In this document: positions 32,208 through 40,455 of the stretch, piece after piece | Layout of the letters: the number at the start of each line of letters is the position of its first letter | How positions within the stretch are numbered: position 1 is the first letter of the stretch | From: Nocardioides acrostichi | Lineage (GTDB): Bacteria > Actinomycetota > Actinomycetes > Propionibacteriales > Nocardioidaceae | Direction of reading: 5' to 3' | Length of the DNA stretch: 64,000 nt | Assembly: GCF_015319165.1 (NCBI RefSeq) | Contig: NZ_JADIVZ010000003.1 | Span: 1 to 64,000 of the forward strand | Program-made: the position numbers and the translations under genes | Notes under the pieces: model-generated | What the model was told of the DNA's origin: nothing | Seen by the model: the letters and a program-made list of their open reading frames with translations, nothing else | The model's database searches: none

Positions 32208-33287
32208 TCAGGCGGAGGCGAGGGTGGGGTAGTCGGTGTACCCCTCGGCGCCGCCTCCGTAGAAGGTGTCGGGGTTCGGGGAGTTGAGGCCCGCCCCGGT
32301 GCGCCACCGCTCGGCGAGGTCGGGGTTGGCGAGGAACGGGCGCCCCACGGCCACGAGATCGGTGAGATCCTCGGCGAGCAACTGCTCGACGTCGGCCAGG
32401 GTGGTGACCGAGGCGAAGCCGTCGTTGACGATGACCGGACCGCCGAAGCGGCGCCGCAGATCCTGGGTGAGCTCGGCGCGCGGGTCGGCCAGGATCGAGA
32501 GGTAGGCCAGGCCGAGGTCGGCGATGCCGTCGACGAGCGCCTCGTAGGTGGCGCGGGTCTCGGCCGCATCCTCCTCGAGCACACCTTGGATGTTGTGGGC
32601 CGGGCTGATCCGGATGCCCACCTTGTCGGCGCCGATCGCGTCGGCGACGGCTCGGGTGACCTCGATGGTCAGGCGGGCCCGGTCGATGGGCGAGCCGCCG
32701 TAGGAGTCGGTGCGGGTGTTGCTGACCGGTGAGAGGAACTGGTGCAGCAGGTAGCCGTTGGCCGAGTGCACCTCGACCCCGTCGACGCCGGCGTCGACCG
32801 CGTTGCGGGCGGCGATGACGTACTCCTCGACGATGCCCGGGATCTCGGCGGTCTCGAGCGCCCGCGGCTCGGGGTGCTCGCGCGGCCCGTCGGCGGTCAC
32901 CATCTGTCCGGGCGCGGCGATCGCGCTCGGCGCCACCGACTCCAGGCCGCCCTTGTTGTCGGGGTGGGCGATGCGTCCGGCGTGCATGAGCTGGACGACG
33001 ATCCGCCCGCCGGCGGCGTGCACGGCGTCGGCGGTACGGCGCCACCCGGCGACCTGCTCGTCGCTGTGCAGCCCGGGGGTGCCGAGGTAGCCCTGCCCGA
33101 CGGCGCTGGGCTGGGTGCCCTCGCTGATGATCAGGCCTGCGCCGGCGCGCTGGCCGTAGTAGGCGGCGTTGAGCTCGGTCGGCACGGTCTGGGGAGAGCG
33201 GTTGCGGGTGAGCGGAGCCATCACGAAGCGCTGGGGCAGCTCCCAGGCACCGATCTTCACGGACTCGAAAGCGGTGTGTGCAGTCAT
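32208..33287 (-). CDS. NADH:flavin oxidoreductase (Old Yellow Enzyme family)
   Basis: The 359-residue FMN protein shows PQRFVMAPLTRNRS at the N-terminus, VQLMHAGRIAHP, VEVHSANGYLLHQFLSP followed by RTDSYGGS, and LVAVGRPFLANPDLAERW near the C-terminus. These define the OYE group that reduces activated alkenes. ATG 33287 gives the standard length. A strong terminator hairpin separates it from the upstream alcohol dehydrogenase. Likely substrates are enones from steroid-like or xenobiotic compounds (inference). Confidence 0.92.
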   Translation of the reverse strand: MTAHTAFESVKIGAWELPQRFVMAPLTRNRSPQTVPTELNAAYYGQRAGAGLIISEGTQPSAVGQGYLGTPGLHSDEQVAGWRRTADAVHAAGGRIVVQLMHAGRIAHPDNKGGLESVAPSAIAAPGQMVTADGPREHPEPRALETAEIPGIVEEYVIAARNAVDAGVDGVEVHSANGYLLHQFLSPVSNTRTDSYGGSPIDRARLTIEVTRAVADAIGADKVGIRISPAHNIQGVLEEDAAETRATYEALVDGIADLGLAYLSILADPRAELTQDLRRRFGGPVIVNDGFASVTTLADVEQLLAEDLTDLVAVGRPFLANPDLAERWRTGAGLNSPNPDTFYGGGAEGYTDYPTLASA

Positions 33288-33301
33288 GCTCGGTACAACA
33301 G

Positions 33302-33337
33302 CCACGCCCGCTCCGGGACTTCCCGGAGCGGGCGTGG
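33302..33337 (-). terminator. terminator hairpin, perfect 16-bp stem
   Basis: CCACGCCCGCTCCGGG and CCCGGAGCGGGCGTGG pair perfectly around an ACTT loop, between the alcohol dehydrogenase stop and the OYE start on the minus strand. This is one of the strongest hairpins in the window. Confidence 0.8.
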
Positions 33338-33348
33338 GATGCGTCTCA

Positions 33349-33366
33349 ACCGGACCGCGGTCCGGT
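33349..33366. promoter_or_regulatory. 18-bp perfect palindrome ACCGGACCGCGGTCCGGT
   Basis: This palindrome lies 7 nt past the stop of the alcohol dehydrogenase gene and directly before the terminator hairpin in transcription order. It may be a second terminator stem or a protein-binding site. Confidence 0.45.
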
Positions 33367-33373
33367 GGTGCGG

Positions 33374-34423
33374 TCAGGCGAGGGAGGCCACGTCGATGAC
33401 GGCGCGATAGCGCACGTCGCCGGAGACGACCTTCTCGTAGTAGTCGTCGACCTGGTCGGCATCGATCACCTCGACGGTGGCGGTGATGCCGTGTTCGGCA
33501 CAGAAGTCGAGCATCTCCTGGGTCTCGGGCAGGCCGCCGACCATCGAGCCCGACAGGGAGCGACGGTTCGGCAGCAGCGAGAACGCCGCGACCTCCAGGT
33601 TGTCCTCGGGGGCGCCCAGGTTGTGCATCACCCCGCCGCGGCCGAGGGTGCCCATGTAGGAGTCGAGCGGGATGCCCGAGCCGACGGTGTTGAGGATGAC
33701 GTCGAAGTGGCCGGCGAGCTCGTCGAACACCGAGCCGTCCTCGGTGGCGTAGTAGTGCTTCGCGCCGAAGGCCAAACCGTCGTCCTTCTTGGCGTCGGTG
33801 CGGGAGAGCACGCTGACCTCGGCACCCATGGCGGCCGCGATCTTGACGGCGACGTGGCCCAGGCCGCCCATGCCGATGACGCCGACCTTGCTGCCCTGCC
33901 CGACGCCGAGCGCCTTGAGCGGGTGATAGGTCGTGATGCCGGCGCAGAGCAGGGGAGTGGTGGCGGCGAGGTCCATGCCGTCGGGGATCTTCACCACGAA
34001 GTGGTCGCGCACGACGACCTGCTGACTGTAGCCACCCTTGGTGACCTCGCCGTGGTAGTCCTCCATGCCGTAGGTCTGCACGACGCCGGGGTCGGTGCAG
34101 TACTGCTCCTCGCCGTCCTTGCAGGCCTCGCACTGAAGACAGGAGTCGACGAAGCAGCCGACGCCGACGACGTCGCCGACGGAGTGGGTGGTGACCTCGT
34201 CGCCGACCTCGGCGACGGTGCCGATGATCTCGTGACCCGGAGTGAGCGGGTAGGTGGTGCCACCCCACTCCTCGCGGGCGGTGTGGATGTCGGAGTGGCA
34301 GATGCCGGCGTGGCTGATCTCGATGCGCACGTCGTCGGGCCGTAGATCCCGGCGCTCGATCGTGGCTCGCTCGAAGGAGGCCTTCGGGCCGGTCACCTGA
34401 AGGGCGTTGACTGTGGTGGTCAT
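33374..34423 (-). CDS. NADP-dependent zinc alcohol dehydrogenase (YahK/cinnamyl type)
   Basis: The 349-residue MDR enzyme has catalytic zinc ligands in AGICHSDIH and PGHEIIG, and the structural zinc site CLQCEACKDGEEQYC. The cofactor motif VGVIGMGGLGHVAVKIAAAMGA follows. The arrangement matches the cinnamyl/YahK branch, broad aldehyde reductases. ATG 34423 is the core start; an in-frame ATG at 34429 lies 6 nt upstream, and no ribosome site is visible, so the transcript may be leaderless. A terminator follows. Confidence 0.92.
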   Translation of the reverse strand: MTTTVNALQVTGPKASFERATIERRDLRPDDVRIEISHAGICHSDIHTAREEWGGTTYPLTPGHEIIGTVAEVGDEVTTHSVGDVVGVGCFVDSCLQCEACKDGEEQYCTDPGVVQTYGMEDYHGEVTKGGYSQQVVVRDHFVVKIPDGMDLAATTPLLCAGITTYHPLKALGVGQGSKVGVIGMGGLGHVAVKIAAAMGAEVSVLSRTDAKKDDGLAFGAKHYYATEDGSVFDELAGHFDVILNTVGSGIPLDSYMGTLGRGGVMHNLGAPEDNLEVAAFSLLPNRRSLSGSMVGGLPETQEMLDFCAEHGITATVEVIDADQVDDYYEKVVSGDVRYRAVIDVASLA

Positions 34424-34475
34424 ACCCATAGGGTGGGCACGTCGCGCCGGACTACCAACCCCCCGGCCGGGTGGC

Positions 34476-36182
34476 TCAGTCGAGCGTGGTCGACTCCACG
34501 TGCAGCGGCACGTCGAAGTCGGTGGGTTGACGCGACACCAGGTCGGCGACCTCGACGTACCCGCGCTCGAGCTCGCCGACGGCGGGATCGAAGAGCCGGT
34601 ACTGCTGACGCGGCGTGAGCATCGGCTGGGACTCCAAGAACACCACGCGCACGTCACCGGGGCGGAAGTCGCAGCGCTTGTGCAGCGCCGCCGCGATCTG
34701 CTCGTGCTGCATGTGGCCGTCGCCGAAGTTCCAGCCGACGGCGGTGCCGGTGACCAGCTCGCCGTCGAGCAGCAGGTAGGGGTCGTCCGGAGCCTCGGGC
34801 AGACAGACCCGCTCGGCGAGCGTGTAGAGCGCTCGGCCGTGGGTGTGGAAGCCGCGGAAGGCGTAGCCCAGGTGCAGCGGGATCATCGCCTCCTCCTTGC
34901 TGCCGTACAGCTCCTCGAGCTGCACGTGCGGCATCTTGGACGCCTTGACGACGGAGGACTCGAAGCGGTCGAGCGCATCACCGCGAAAGCACCACGCGGT
35001 GGCGGCCCAGTTGCCCGCGTAGTAGCGCATCGAGGGTAGGAACGAGACCTTGTCGGGCCGGACGTTGCCGAACACGACGAAGAACAGCGAGACGGCGAAG
35101 AGGCCGATCACCAGAAGCGGCTGCTCGAGCGAGCCGAAGCCGGCGTCGGCCTGACCGACGAACATCACCCAGACGCCGATGATCATGAACACGTTCCACT
35201 CCAGCGGCACGCCCATGGGCAGGCTGGTGATGATGTTGAGGTGGAACAGCGACACGCACACCGCTGCCACGAGCACCAGCCAGTGCGGGCCGTAGAGCCC
35301 GGCGAACAGCAGCACGAGCGGGACGCCGAACTCGACGACGCTGCCCACGTGCGCCAGCCGGTGTGCGATCGGCGAGGGGCGCAGGTCGTCAGGGAAGTGT
35401 GTGTGCAGCCGCTTCTTGAGGCCCGGCGCGAGGCGGAAGACCGGTGAGTTGCTGAACATCGCCGACACCACGAACGCGAAGTGCTGGTTGACCTTCGAGA
35501 TCGCCGCGCCGAACCAGATGAGCAGCAGGGTCAGCTTCACCGAGGCGACGCCGTCGATCGGCGCGAACAGCATCGCCACCAGCATCGGGGCGTAGACCTC
35601 GCTCCGTGCGGCCAGGAAGATCGCCTTGTCGCGCAGCCCGATCAACGCCAGGAACACCAGCGCGGAGACGACCTGCCAGTCGTGGATCTGCCCGACCATC
35701 GCGATCACCATCGAGACCAGGAACCCGGCGTAGAGCACGCAGTCGACCGGGGTCCGCTCGTCACCGGCCGTCAGGGGCACCCAGCGGGGAAACGGGGGTA
35801 GCCGGATGGTCCGCGGGCGCAGCCAGTAGAGGAAGGTGCCCAGCGGCGGGTTGATGCGCAGGTTGAGCGGGCCGAACCCGCCGCCCAGGCCGAGCACCTC
35901 GAAGAGCATCGTCCACAGCGCGAAGGTGTAGAGCACCTGTGGTGCCGAGCCCCAGCCCAGCACGTCGAAGGGCCCGTCGATGCCGGGTTTGGTCATCACC
36001 AGGCCCCAGCCGACGGCGAGGTAGGCCACGATCTTGAGCGCATAGACGACGATCAGCACGTCGGGGGAGCCGAAGCCGTACTGCGCGAAGTGCCGCGCCA
36101 TCGGTTTCATCCGCTCCGAGCGGGAGAGGCGGCTCCAGGTCGGGTAGTCGACGCTCGGGAGGTTCGGTTCGAGGAATCCCAT
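34476..36182 (-). CDS. DUF3556 multi-pass membrane protein
   Basis: The 568-residue protein begins MGFLEPNLPSVDYPTWSRLS and carries about ten hydrophobic helices (for example LIVVYALKIVAYLAVGWGLV, SVVEFGVPLVLLFAGLYG) before a soluble C-terminal domain of about 180 residues (YTLAERVCLPEAPDDPYLLL, RQQYRLFDPAVGELERGYVE). This layout is that of DUF3556 proteins of mycobacteria and relatives, often beside oxidoreductases. It starts in a TGATG overlap with the upstream alcohol dehydrogenase, so both belong to one transcript. Function unknown. Confidence 0.8.
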   Translation of the reverse strand: MGFLEPNLPSVDYPTWSRLSRSERMKPMARHFAQYGFGSPDVLIVVYALKIVAYLAVGWGLVMTKPGIDGPFDVLGWGSAPQVLYTFALWTMLFEVLGLGGGFGPLNLRINPPLGTFLYWLRPRTIRLPPFPRWVPLTAGDERTPVDCVLYAGFLVSMVIAMVGQIHDWQVVSALVFLALIGLRDKAIFLAARSEVYAPMLVAMLFAPIDGVASVKLTLLLIWFGAAISKVNQHFAFVVSAMFSNSPVFRLAPGLKKRLHTHFPDDLRPSPIAHRLAHVGSVVEFGVPLVLLFAGLYGPHWLVLVAAVCVSLFHLNIITSLPMGVPLEWNVFMIIGVWVMFVGQADAGFGSLEQPLLVIGLFAVSLFFVVFGNVRPDKVSFLPSMRYYAGNWAATAWCFRGDALDRFESSVVKASKMPHVQLEELYGSKEEAMIPLHLGYAFRGFHTHGRALYTLAERVCLPEAPDDPYLLLDGELVTGTAVGWNFGDGHMQHEQIAAALHKRCDFRPGDVRVVFLESQPMLTPRQQYRLFDPAVGELERGYVEVADLVSRQPTDFDVPLHVESTTLD

Positions 36183-37213
36183 CAGTGGTTCCCCACCGTG
36201 AGCACGACCTTCATGGTGTCGGCCGTGCGAGCCGCGACGGCCGCGTAGGCCTCGGCCGCCTGCTCGAGGTCGAAGCGCTGGGTGATGATGCCGGAGACGT
36301 CGAGCCGGCCGCTGGTGAGCATCGGCACGAGGTCCGGCCAGGTCTGCTGCACCGGCGCGGTGTTCATGGTCATCGTGACGCTGCGGAACACGCCCATCGT
36401 CGCGCCGAGCGGGTAGGGCTCCATGTCGTGGATGCCGAGCACCGAGACCGTGCCGCCGGCGCGCACGCTCGCGAAGGCGGTGTCGAGGGAAGCGTTGTTC
36501 GCCACGGCGTCGATCACCACGTCGGCACCCACGCCGTCGGTCTCCTCGAGCACCCGGGCCGGCGTCTCTCCGGCCAGCGGGACGGCGCCGGCGGCGGCCG
36601 CCCGCTCGCGGCGCCCTTCGACGGGGTCGACCGCGAGAACCCTGGCCGCCCCGTGGGCCAGCGCAGCGCGCGCGGCGCACTGCCCGACCGCGCCGAGACC
36701 GAGCACGACCACGGTGTCGCCGGGGACGACCCGGCCGCGGCTCGCGCCGACCCAGCCGGTGGCCAGGTTGTCGGTGAGCAGGAGGGCGGCGTCGTCGTCG
36801 ATCCCCTCGGGCACGGCCAGCAGCTGGAAGTCCGCGGCGGGTACCGCCAGCAGGCTGCTCTGCGCTCCCGGCAGCAGCCCGGAGCCGAACACCTGGGCGC
36901 CGGCGTGGCAGCGGATCGGGTCGAGCGTGGCGCAGCCCGGGCAGCGACCGCAGCCGGCCACCGACGACACGAGCACCCGGTCGCCGACCCTGAACCGCTG
37001 TACCTGAGGCCCGATCTCGACGATGCGGCCGATCGCCTCGTGGCCGAGCGCGACTGGGAAGAACGGCAGGTCGCCGTCGTAGAAGTGCAGGTCCGAGCCG
37101 CAGATGGCGGTGGCCTCGACAGCGACGATCGCCCCGTCGGGGCCGGAGATCTCGGGGTCGGGGGCGTCGTCGACCCGGACGTCGCCGGGCCCGTGGGCGA
37201 TCACGGAGCGCAT
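36182..37213 (-). CDS. zinc-dependent alcohol dehydrogenase (MDR superfamily)
   Basis: The 343-residue enzyme has ATAICGSDLHFYDG and LGHEAIGRIV at the catalytic zinc, CGRCPGCATLDPIRC at the structural zinc, and VVLGLGAVGQCAARAALAHGA at the cofactor site. The C-terminus (QRFDLEQAAEAYAAVAARTA) is typical. ATG 37213 sits about 7 nt after a TAGGTT -10 box, so the message may be leaderless. It is the first gene of a unit with the DUF3556 protein and is divergent from the Baeyer-Villiger monooxygenase, pointing to an alcohol-ketone-ester route. Confidence 0.9.
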   Translation of the reverse strand: MRSVIAHGPGDVRVDDAPDPEISGPDGAIVAVEATAICGSDLHFYDGDLPFFPVALGHEAIGRIVEIGPQVQRFRVGDRVLVSSVAGCGRCPGCATLDPIRCHAGAQVFGSGLLPGAQSSLLAVPAADFQLLAVPEGIDDDAALLLTDNLATGWVGASRGRVVPGDTVVVLGLGAVGQCAARAALAHGAARVLAVDPVEGRRERAAAAGAVPLAGETPARVLEETDGVGADVVIDAVANNASLDTAFASVRAGGTVSVLGIHDMEPYPLGATMGVFRSVTMTMNTAPVQQTWPDLVPMLTSGRLDVSGIITQRFDLEQAAEAYAAVAARTADTMKVVLTVGNH

Positions 37214-37268
37214 GGGCTGGAACCTAGGCGAGTAGACAGATTCTGACAAGTGTGTACCCTCGCCATTT
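37214..37268. promoter_or_regulatory. overlapping divergent promoters, probably leaderless
   Basis: On the minus strand TTGTCA, a 17-nt spacer and TAGGTT precede the alcohol dehydrogenase. On the plus strand TAGACA, a 16-nt spacer and TACCCT precede the monooxygenase. The two -35 regions interlock, so one bound repressor (for example the TetR protein downstream of the monooxygenase) could control both genes. Both -10 boxes lie within about 12 nt of the start codons. Confidence 0.5.
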
Positions 37269-39191
37269 GTGACGAGTACCACGCATCCTGACACCGCTCC
37301 GGCCTCGCCGGCAGAGCTCGACGACGTACGGCTGCGGGCGCTGTTCGACGACCTCTCCGTCCCGGCCCTGCTGGCCACCTGCGTGCACCTGCTGCCCGCG
37401 GGGCGCCGACGCGAGATCCTGGACGGTCCGCTGCGGCCCGCGGGCGTCCTGCTCAACGAGTGGCAGGGCTTCATGGCGCCGGAGGACCAGGCGGCCGCGC
37501 GCGACCTCGCGGCGGACGTCGTCCGTGATTGGTGCCAGAGGGGCTGCCCCGGCCCCGAGCCGCTCGACGGAGCGGAGCTGCACGAGCTGATGAGCTTCGT
37601 GACCGGCGCCGAGGTGGCGCCCGAGTACGTGCCGATGATGGCCGAGGAGCTCGCGCTCGACGGGTCCGACGCCGGTGCTCCCGCTCCGGTCGACGGTGCG
37701 CAGGACTACCCCGTCGTCGTCATCGGGTGCGGCATGTCGGGACTGTTGGCCGCGCTGCGGCTGCGCCAGGCCGGTCACCCGGTCACGGTGGTCGAGAAGA
37801 ACGACGGCCCGGGCGGCACGTGGCGCGAGAACACCTACCCGGGGGCTCGTGTCGACGTCGCCAACCACTACTACTGCTACTCCTTCGCGCCGAACGAGGA
37901 GTGGAGCCAGTTCTTCGCGACCCAGCCCGAGCTGCTCGCCTACTTCGAGCGCGTCGCCGAGGAGCACGACGTGCCTGCCATGACCCGATTCGGCGTCGAG
38001 GTCACCGACTGCACCTGGCATGAGGAGCAGGGCCGCTGGCAGGTCACTCTCGACGACGGCTCCACGCTGCAGGCTGCGATCGTCGTCAGCGCCGTCGGTC
38101 AGCTGAACCGACCCTCGATCCCCGACGTGCCCGGCACCTTCGACGGGCCCGCCTTCCACACCTCGCGCTGGCGTGACGACGTCGAGCTGACCGGCCAGGA
38201 CGTCGTCATGATCGGCGCCGGCGCCACCGGCTTCCAGCTCGCGCCCGCCATCGCCGACCGCGTCGGCTCCCTCACCGTCATCCAGCGCAGCGCGCAGTGG
38301 ATGTTCCCGAACCCCGGCTACCACGACGAGGTCGGTCCGGGTGTCGGCTGGGCGATGAGGCACCTGCCCGCCTACGGCCGGTGGTTCCGGTTCCTCATCG
38401 CCTGGGGTGGCCTCGATCAGGGACTGGCGGCCGCCGAGGTCGATCCGGACTGGGCCGACCAGGAGCACTCGGTGAGCGAGATCAGCGACCTGGTGCGGGT
38501 GATGTTCACCGAGTGGATCGAGAGCCAGGTCGAGGATCCCGAGCTGCGCGCCAAGGTCGTGCCCACCTACCCGCCGACCGGCAAGAGGACGCTCCAGGAC
38601 AACGGCTCGTGGCTCCAGACGCTCCAACGCGACAACGTCGAACTGGTGCGCGCCGGCGTCGAGCGGCTCGAGGCGGATGCCGTCGTCGACACCGAGGGCG
38701 GACGGCACCGGGCCGACGTGATCGTGTGGGCCACCGGTTTCAAGCCGTTGGAGTTCCTCACGCCCCTGACCGTGCACGGGGTGGCCGGCGTGGAGGTCAA
38801 CGAGCGCTGGGCCGGCCACCCGCGAGCCCATCTGGGGCTCACCGTGCCCGGGTTCCCGAACTTCTTCTGCCTCTACGGCCCCGGCACCAACCTGGCCAGC
38901 GGGGGCAGCATCGTCGCCGGCAGCGAGTATCAGGTCGCCTACCTCCTCGAGGCGACGAGGATGCTCGTGGAGCGGCGGGCTCGGGCCGTGGAGATCACGC
39001 CGGAGGCCTTCGACGGTTTCGTGGAGCGGCAGTCGCGGGAGATGAGCACGAAGGTGTGGGCCTCCCCCCACATCGAGCACAACTACTACCGCGACGAACA
39101 CGGGGAAGTGCCCGGGCTCAACCCGTTCCGTCTCGTGGACTACTGGGCGTGGACCCGGCAACTCGAGTCGGGCGACTTCACGCTGCGGTGA
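37269..39191 (+). CDS. Baeyer-Villiger-type flavin monooxygenase
   Basis: The 640-residue protein has an N-terminal helical extension of about 130 residues, then the FAD motif VVIGCGMSGLLAALRLRQAG, GGTWRENTYPGARVD, the BVMO fingerprint FDGPAFHTSRWRD, the NADP motif VVMIGAGATGFQLAPAIA and the late ATGFKPLEFL. These enzymes insert oxygen next to a ketone. It is divergent from an alcohol dehydrogenase that could supply the ketone and overlaps a TetR gene (GTGA). The substrate is not determinable; steroid or cyclic ketone is plausible. Confidence 0.92.
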   Translation: MTSTTHPDTAPASPAELDDVRLRALFDDLSVPALLATCVHLLPAGRRREILDGPLRPAGVLLNEWQGFMAPEDQAAARDLAADVVRDWCQRGCPGPEPLDGAELHELMSFVTGAEVAPEYVPMMAEELALDGSDAGAPAPVDGAQDYPVVVIGCGMSGLLAALRLRQAGHPVTVVEKNDGPGGTWRENTYPGARVDVANHYYCYSFAPNEEWSQFFATQPELLAYFERVAEEHDVPAMTRFGVEVTDCTWHEEQGRWQVTLDDGSTLQAAIVVSAVGQLNRPSIPDVPGTFDGPAFHTSRWRDDVELTGQDVVMIGAGATGFQLAPAIADRVGSLTVIQRSAQWMFPNPGYHDEVGPGVGWAMRHLPAYGRWFRFLIAWGGLDQGLAAAEVDPDWADQEHSVSEISDLVRVMFTEWIESQVEDPELRAKVVPTYPPTGKRTLQDNGSWLQTLQRDNVELVRAGVERLEADAVVDTEGGRHRADVIVWATGFKPLEFLTPLTVHGVAGVEVNERWAGHPRAHLGLTVPGFPNFFCLYGPGTNLASGGSIVAGSEYQVAYLLEATRMLVERRARAVEITPEAFDGFVERQSREMSTKVWASPHIEHNYYRDEHGEVPGLNPFRLVDYWAWTRQLESGDFTLR

Positions 39192-39778
39192 GTACCCGCG
39201 AGCGCATCCTGGCTGCGGCCGAGGCCTGCCTGCGCCGCGACGGCATCCGCCGGACGACGGTGCAGGGCGTCGCCGACGAGGCCGGGCTCTCCCGCGCCTA
39301 CCTCTACCGGTTCTTCCCCGACAAGGCCGGACTGGTCTCGGCTGTGCTGATCCACCGCGACCAGGCGTTCTGGGACGACGCCGGGCACCGCATCTCCTCT
39401 GCCGCCGACGAGGCAGGGGTGGCGGGCATGGTGGCCGAAGCGGTGCTCATCGCGCGTGGTTCGGCGCTGCCGCCGTTGGGGCTGCACCTCTTCGAGACCG
39501 AGCCCGTGGAGTACGCGCGGGTGATGGGGCGCTTCGCCACAGAGGTGGTGCCAGGTCTCGCCGGCTACTGGGAGGACTGGCTCGCCGACGGGGTCCGCCG
39601 GGGGCTGATTCGACCCGGTCTCGACCTCGCCGCCACGGCGGAATGGGTGCTGCGCCAGGTGATCTCCTTGGTGGTGCTCCCCGGCACCGCGGTCGACGTC
39701 GATGATCGCGAATCGTTGCGGCGATACCTGGGGCCGTTCCTCGAGCCTGCGCTCGGGACGCGTGCCTTGCGTGGGTGA
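39188..39778 (+). CDS. TetR-family transcriptional regulator
   Basis: The 196-residue protein starts STRERILAAAEACLRRDGIR and has the HTH VQGVADEAGLSRAYLYRFFP, then a ligand domain with an LHLFETEP segment. GTG 39188 overlaps the monooxygenase stop, so the regulator is made from the same transcript, consistent with autoregulation of the monooxygenase unit through the shared divergent promoter region. Confidence 0.88.
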   Translation: MSTRERILAAAEACLRRDGIRRTTVQGVADEAGLSRAYLYRFFPDKAGLVSAVLIHRDQAFWDDAGHRISSAADEAGVAGMVAEAVLIARGSALPPLGLHLFETEPVEYARVMGRFATEVVPGLAGYWEDWLADGVRRGLIRPGLDLAATAEWVLRQVISLVVLPGTAVDVDDRESLRRYLGPFLEPALGTRALRG

Positions 39779-39849
39779 TAGGTGGATAAGTCGTAGAGAG
39801 ATTGTCAAGAACCTGGGTTTTTTGTCCTGCGTGGACGCACACTGTCCGT

Positions 39850-40083
39850 ATGGCAGGTCACCTCGCAGCGTCGGCGCCTCTCGCGGGTGCCGCTCCTGCG
39901 CCCGCCCCCGTCGACGGAGTGCGCGTCGCCGTGCGACGTGGACACCTCAGCCTGCTGGTGACCGAGACCGCCGCGCAGACGCCCGAGCACGTCTCGCGCT
40001 GGCGTACCCGTCGTGAGACCGGCCGCGACCTGGTGCGCGACGTCCGCTTCGCCGTCACGGCGCTGTTCGGCCGCGCCGCCTGA
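39850..40083 (+). CDS. small Arg-rich protein of unknown function
   Basis: The 77-residue frame has an Ala/Pro-rich start (ASAPLAGAAPAPAPVDGVRV) and a basic amphipathic end (RWRTRRETGRDLVRDVRFAV). ATG 39850 is preceded by T-rich DNA with TTGTCA near 39807, suggesting its own promoter, and the gene is followed 17 nt later by a strong terminator hairpin. Promoter plus terminator support a real gene. No family is recognised. Confidence 0.45.
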   Translation: MAGHLAASAPLAGAAPAPAPVDGVRVAVRRGHLSLLVTETAAQTPEHVSRWRTRRETGRDLVRDVRFAVTALFGRAA

Positions 40084-40100
40084 CCCCCGACACGAAGGTG

Positions 40101-40135
40101 CCGCGGCCGGAAGGGATTCTGGCTTCCGGCCGCGG
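40101..40135 (+). terminator. terminator hairpin, 13-bp stem
   Basis: CCGCGGCCGGAAG and CTTCCGGCCGCGG pair perfectly around a 9-nt loop, 17 nt after the small Arg-rich gene. The following 320 nt up to the SNF2 gene hold no other gene I can support, only its likely promoter and leader. Confidence 0.78.
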
Positions 40136-40455
40136 CGGTCCCGTCCGGGCCCACCCCTGCGGGTGGAACACCACCCGAGCGTGGTGAGTCCTGGTCGGAA
40201 CACCTCCATCGTGCGTCGCCGAAGCCGCTCGCAGGTCACCCCCTCGGTTGTGGTCCAGACCCCGTCCCGCGCAAACCCGGCGTGAACGATGCGACAGCCT
40301 CAGGTGAGGTATGGCACGATGGGGACGCGTCCATCGGGAGCGGCCGGGCCATCGGCCCCCGCCATCGGCGCAGCACGTTCCTCGAGTTCTCGTGTCTCGC
40401 GTGCGAGGGCCGAGAAGTCGGCACCCCCGGGCGGCCGGGGTCGGAGGAGGAGTTC

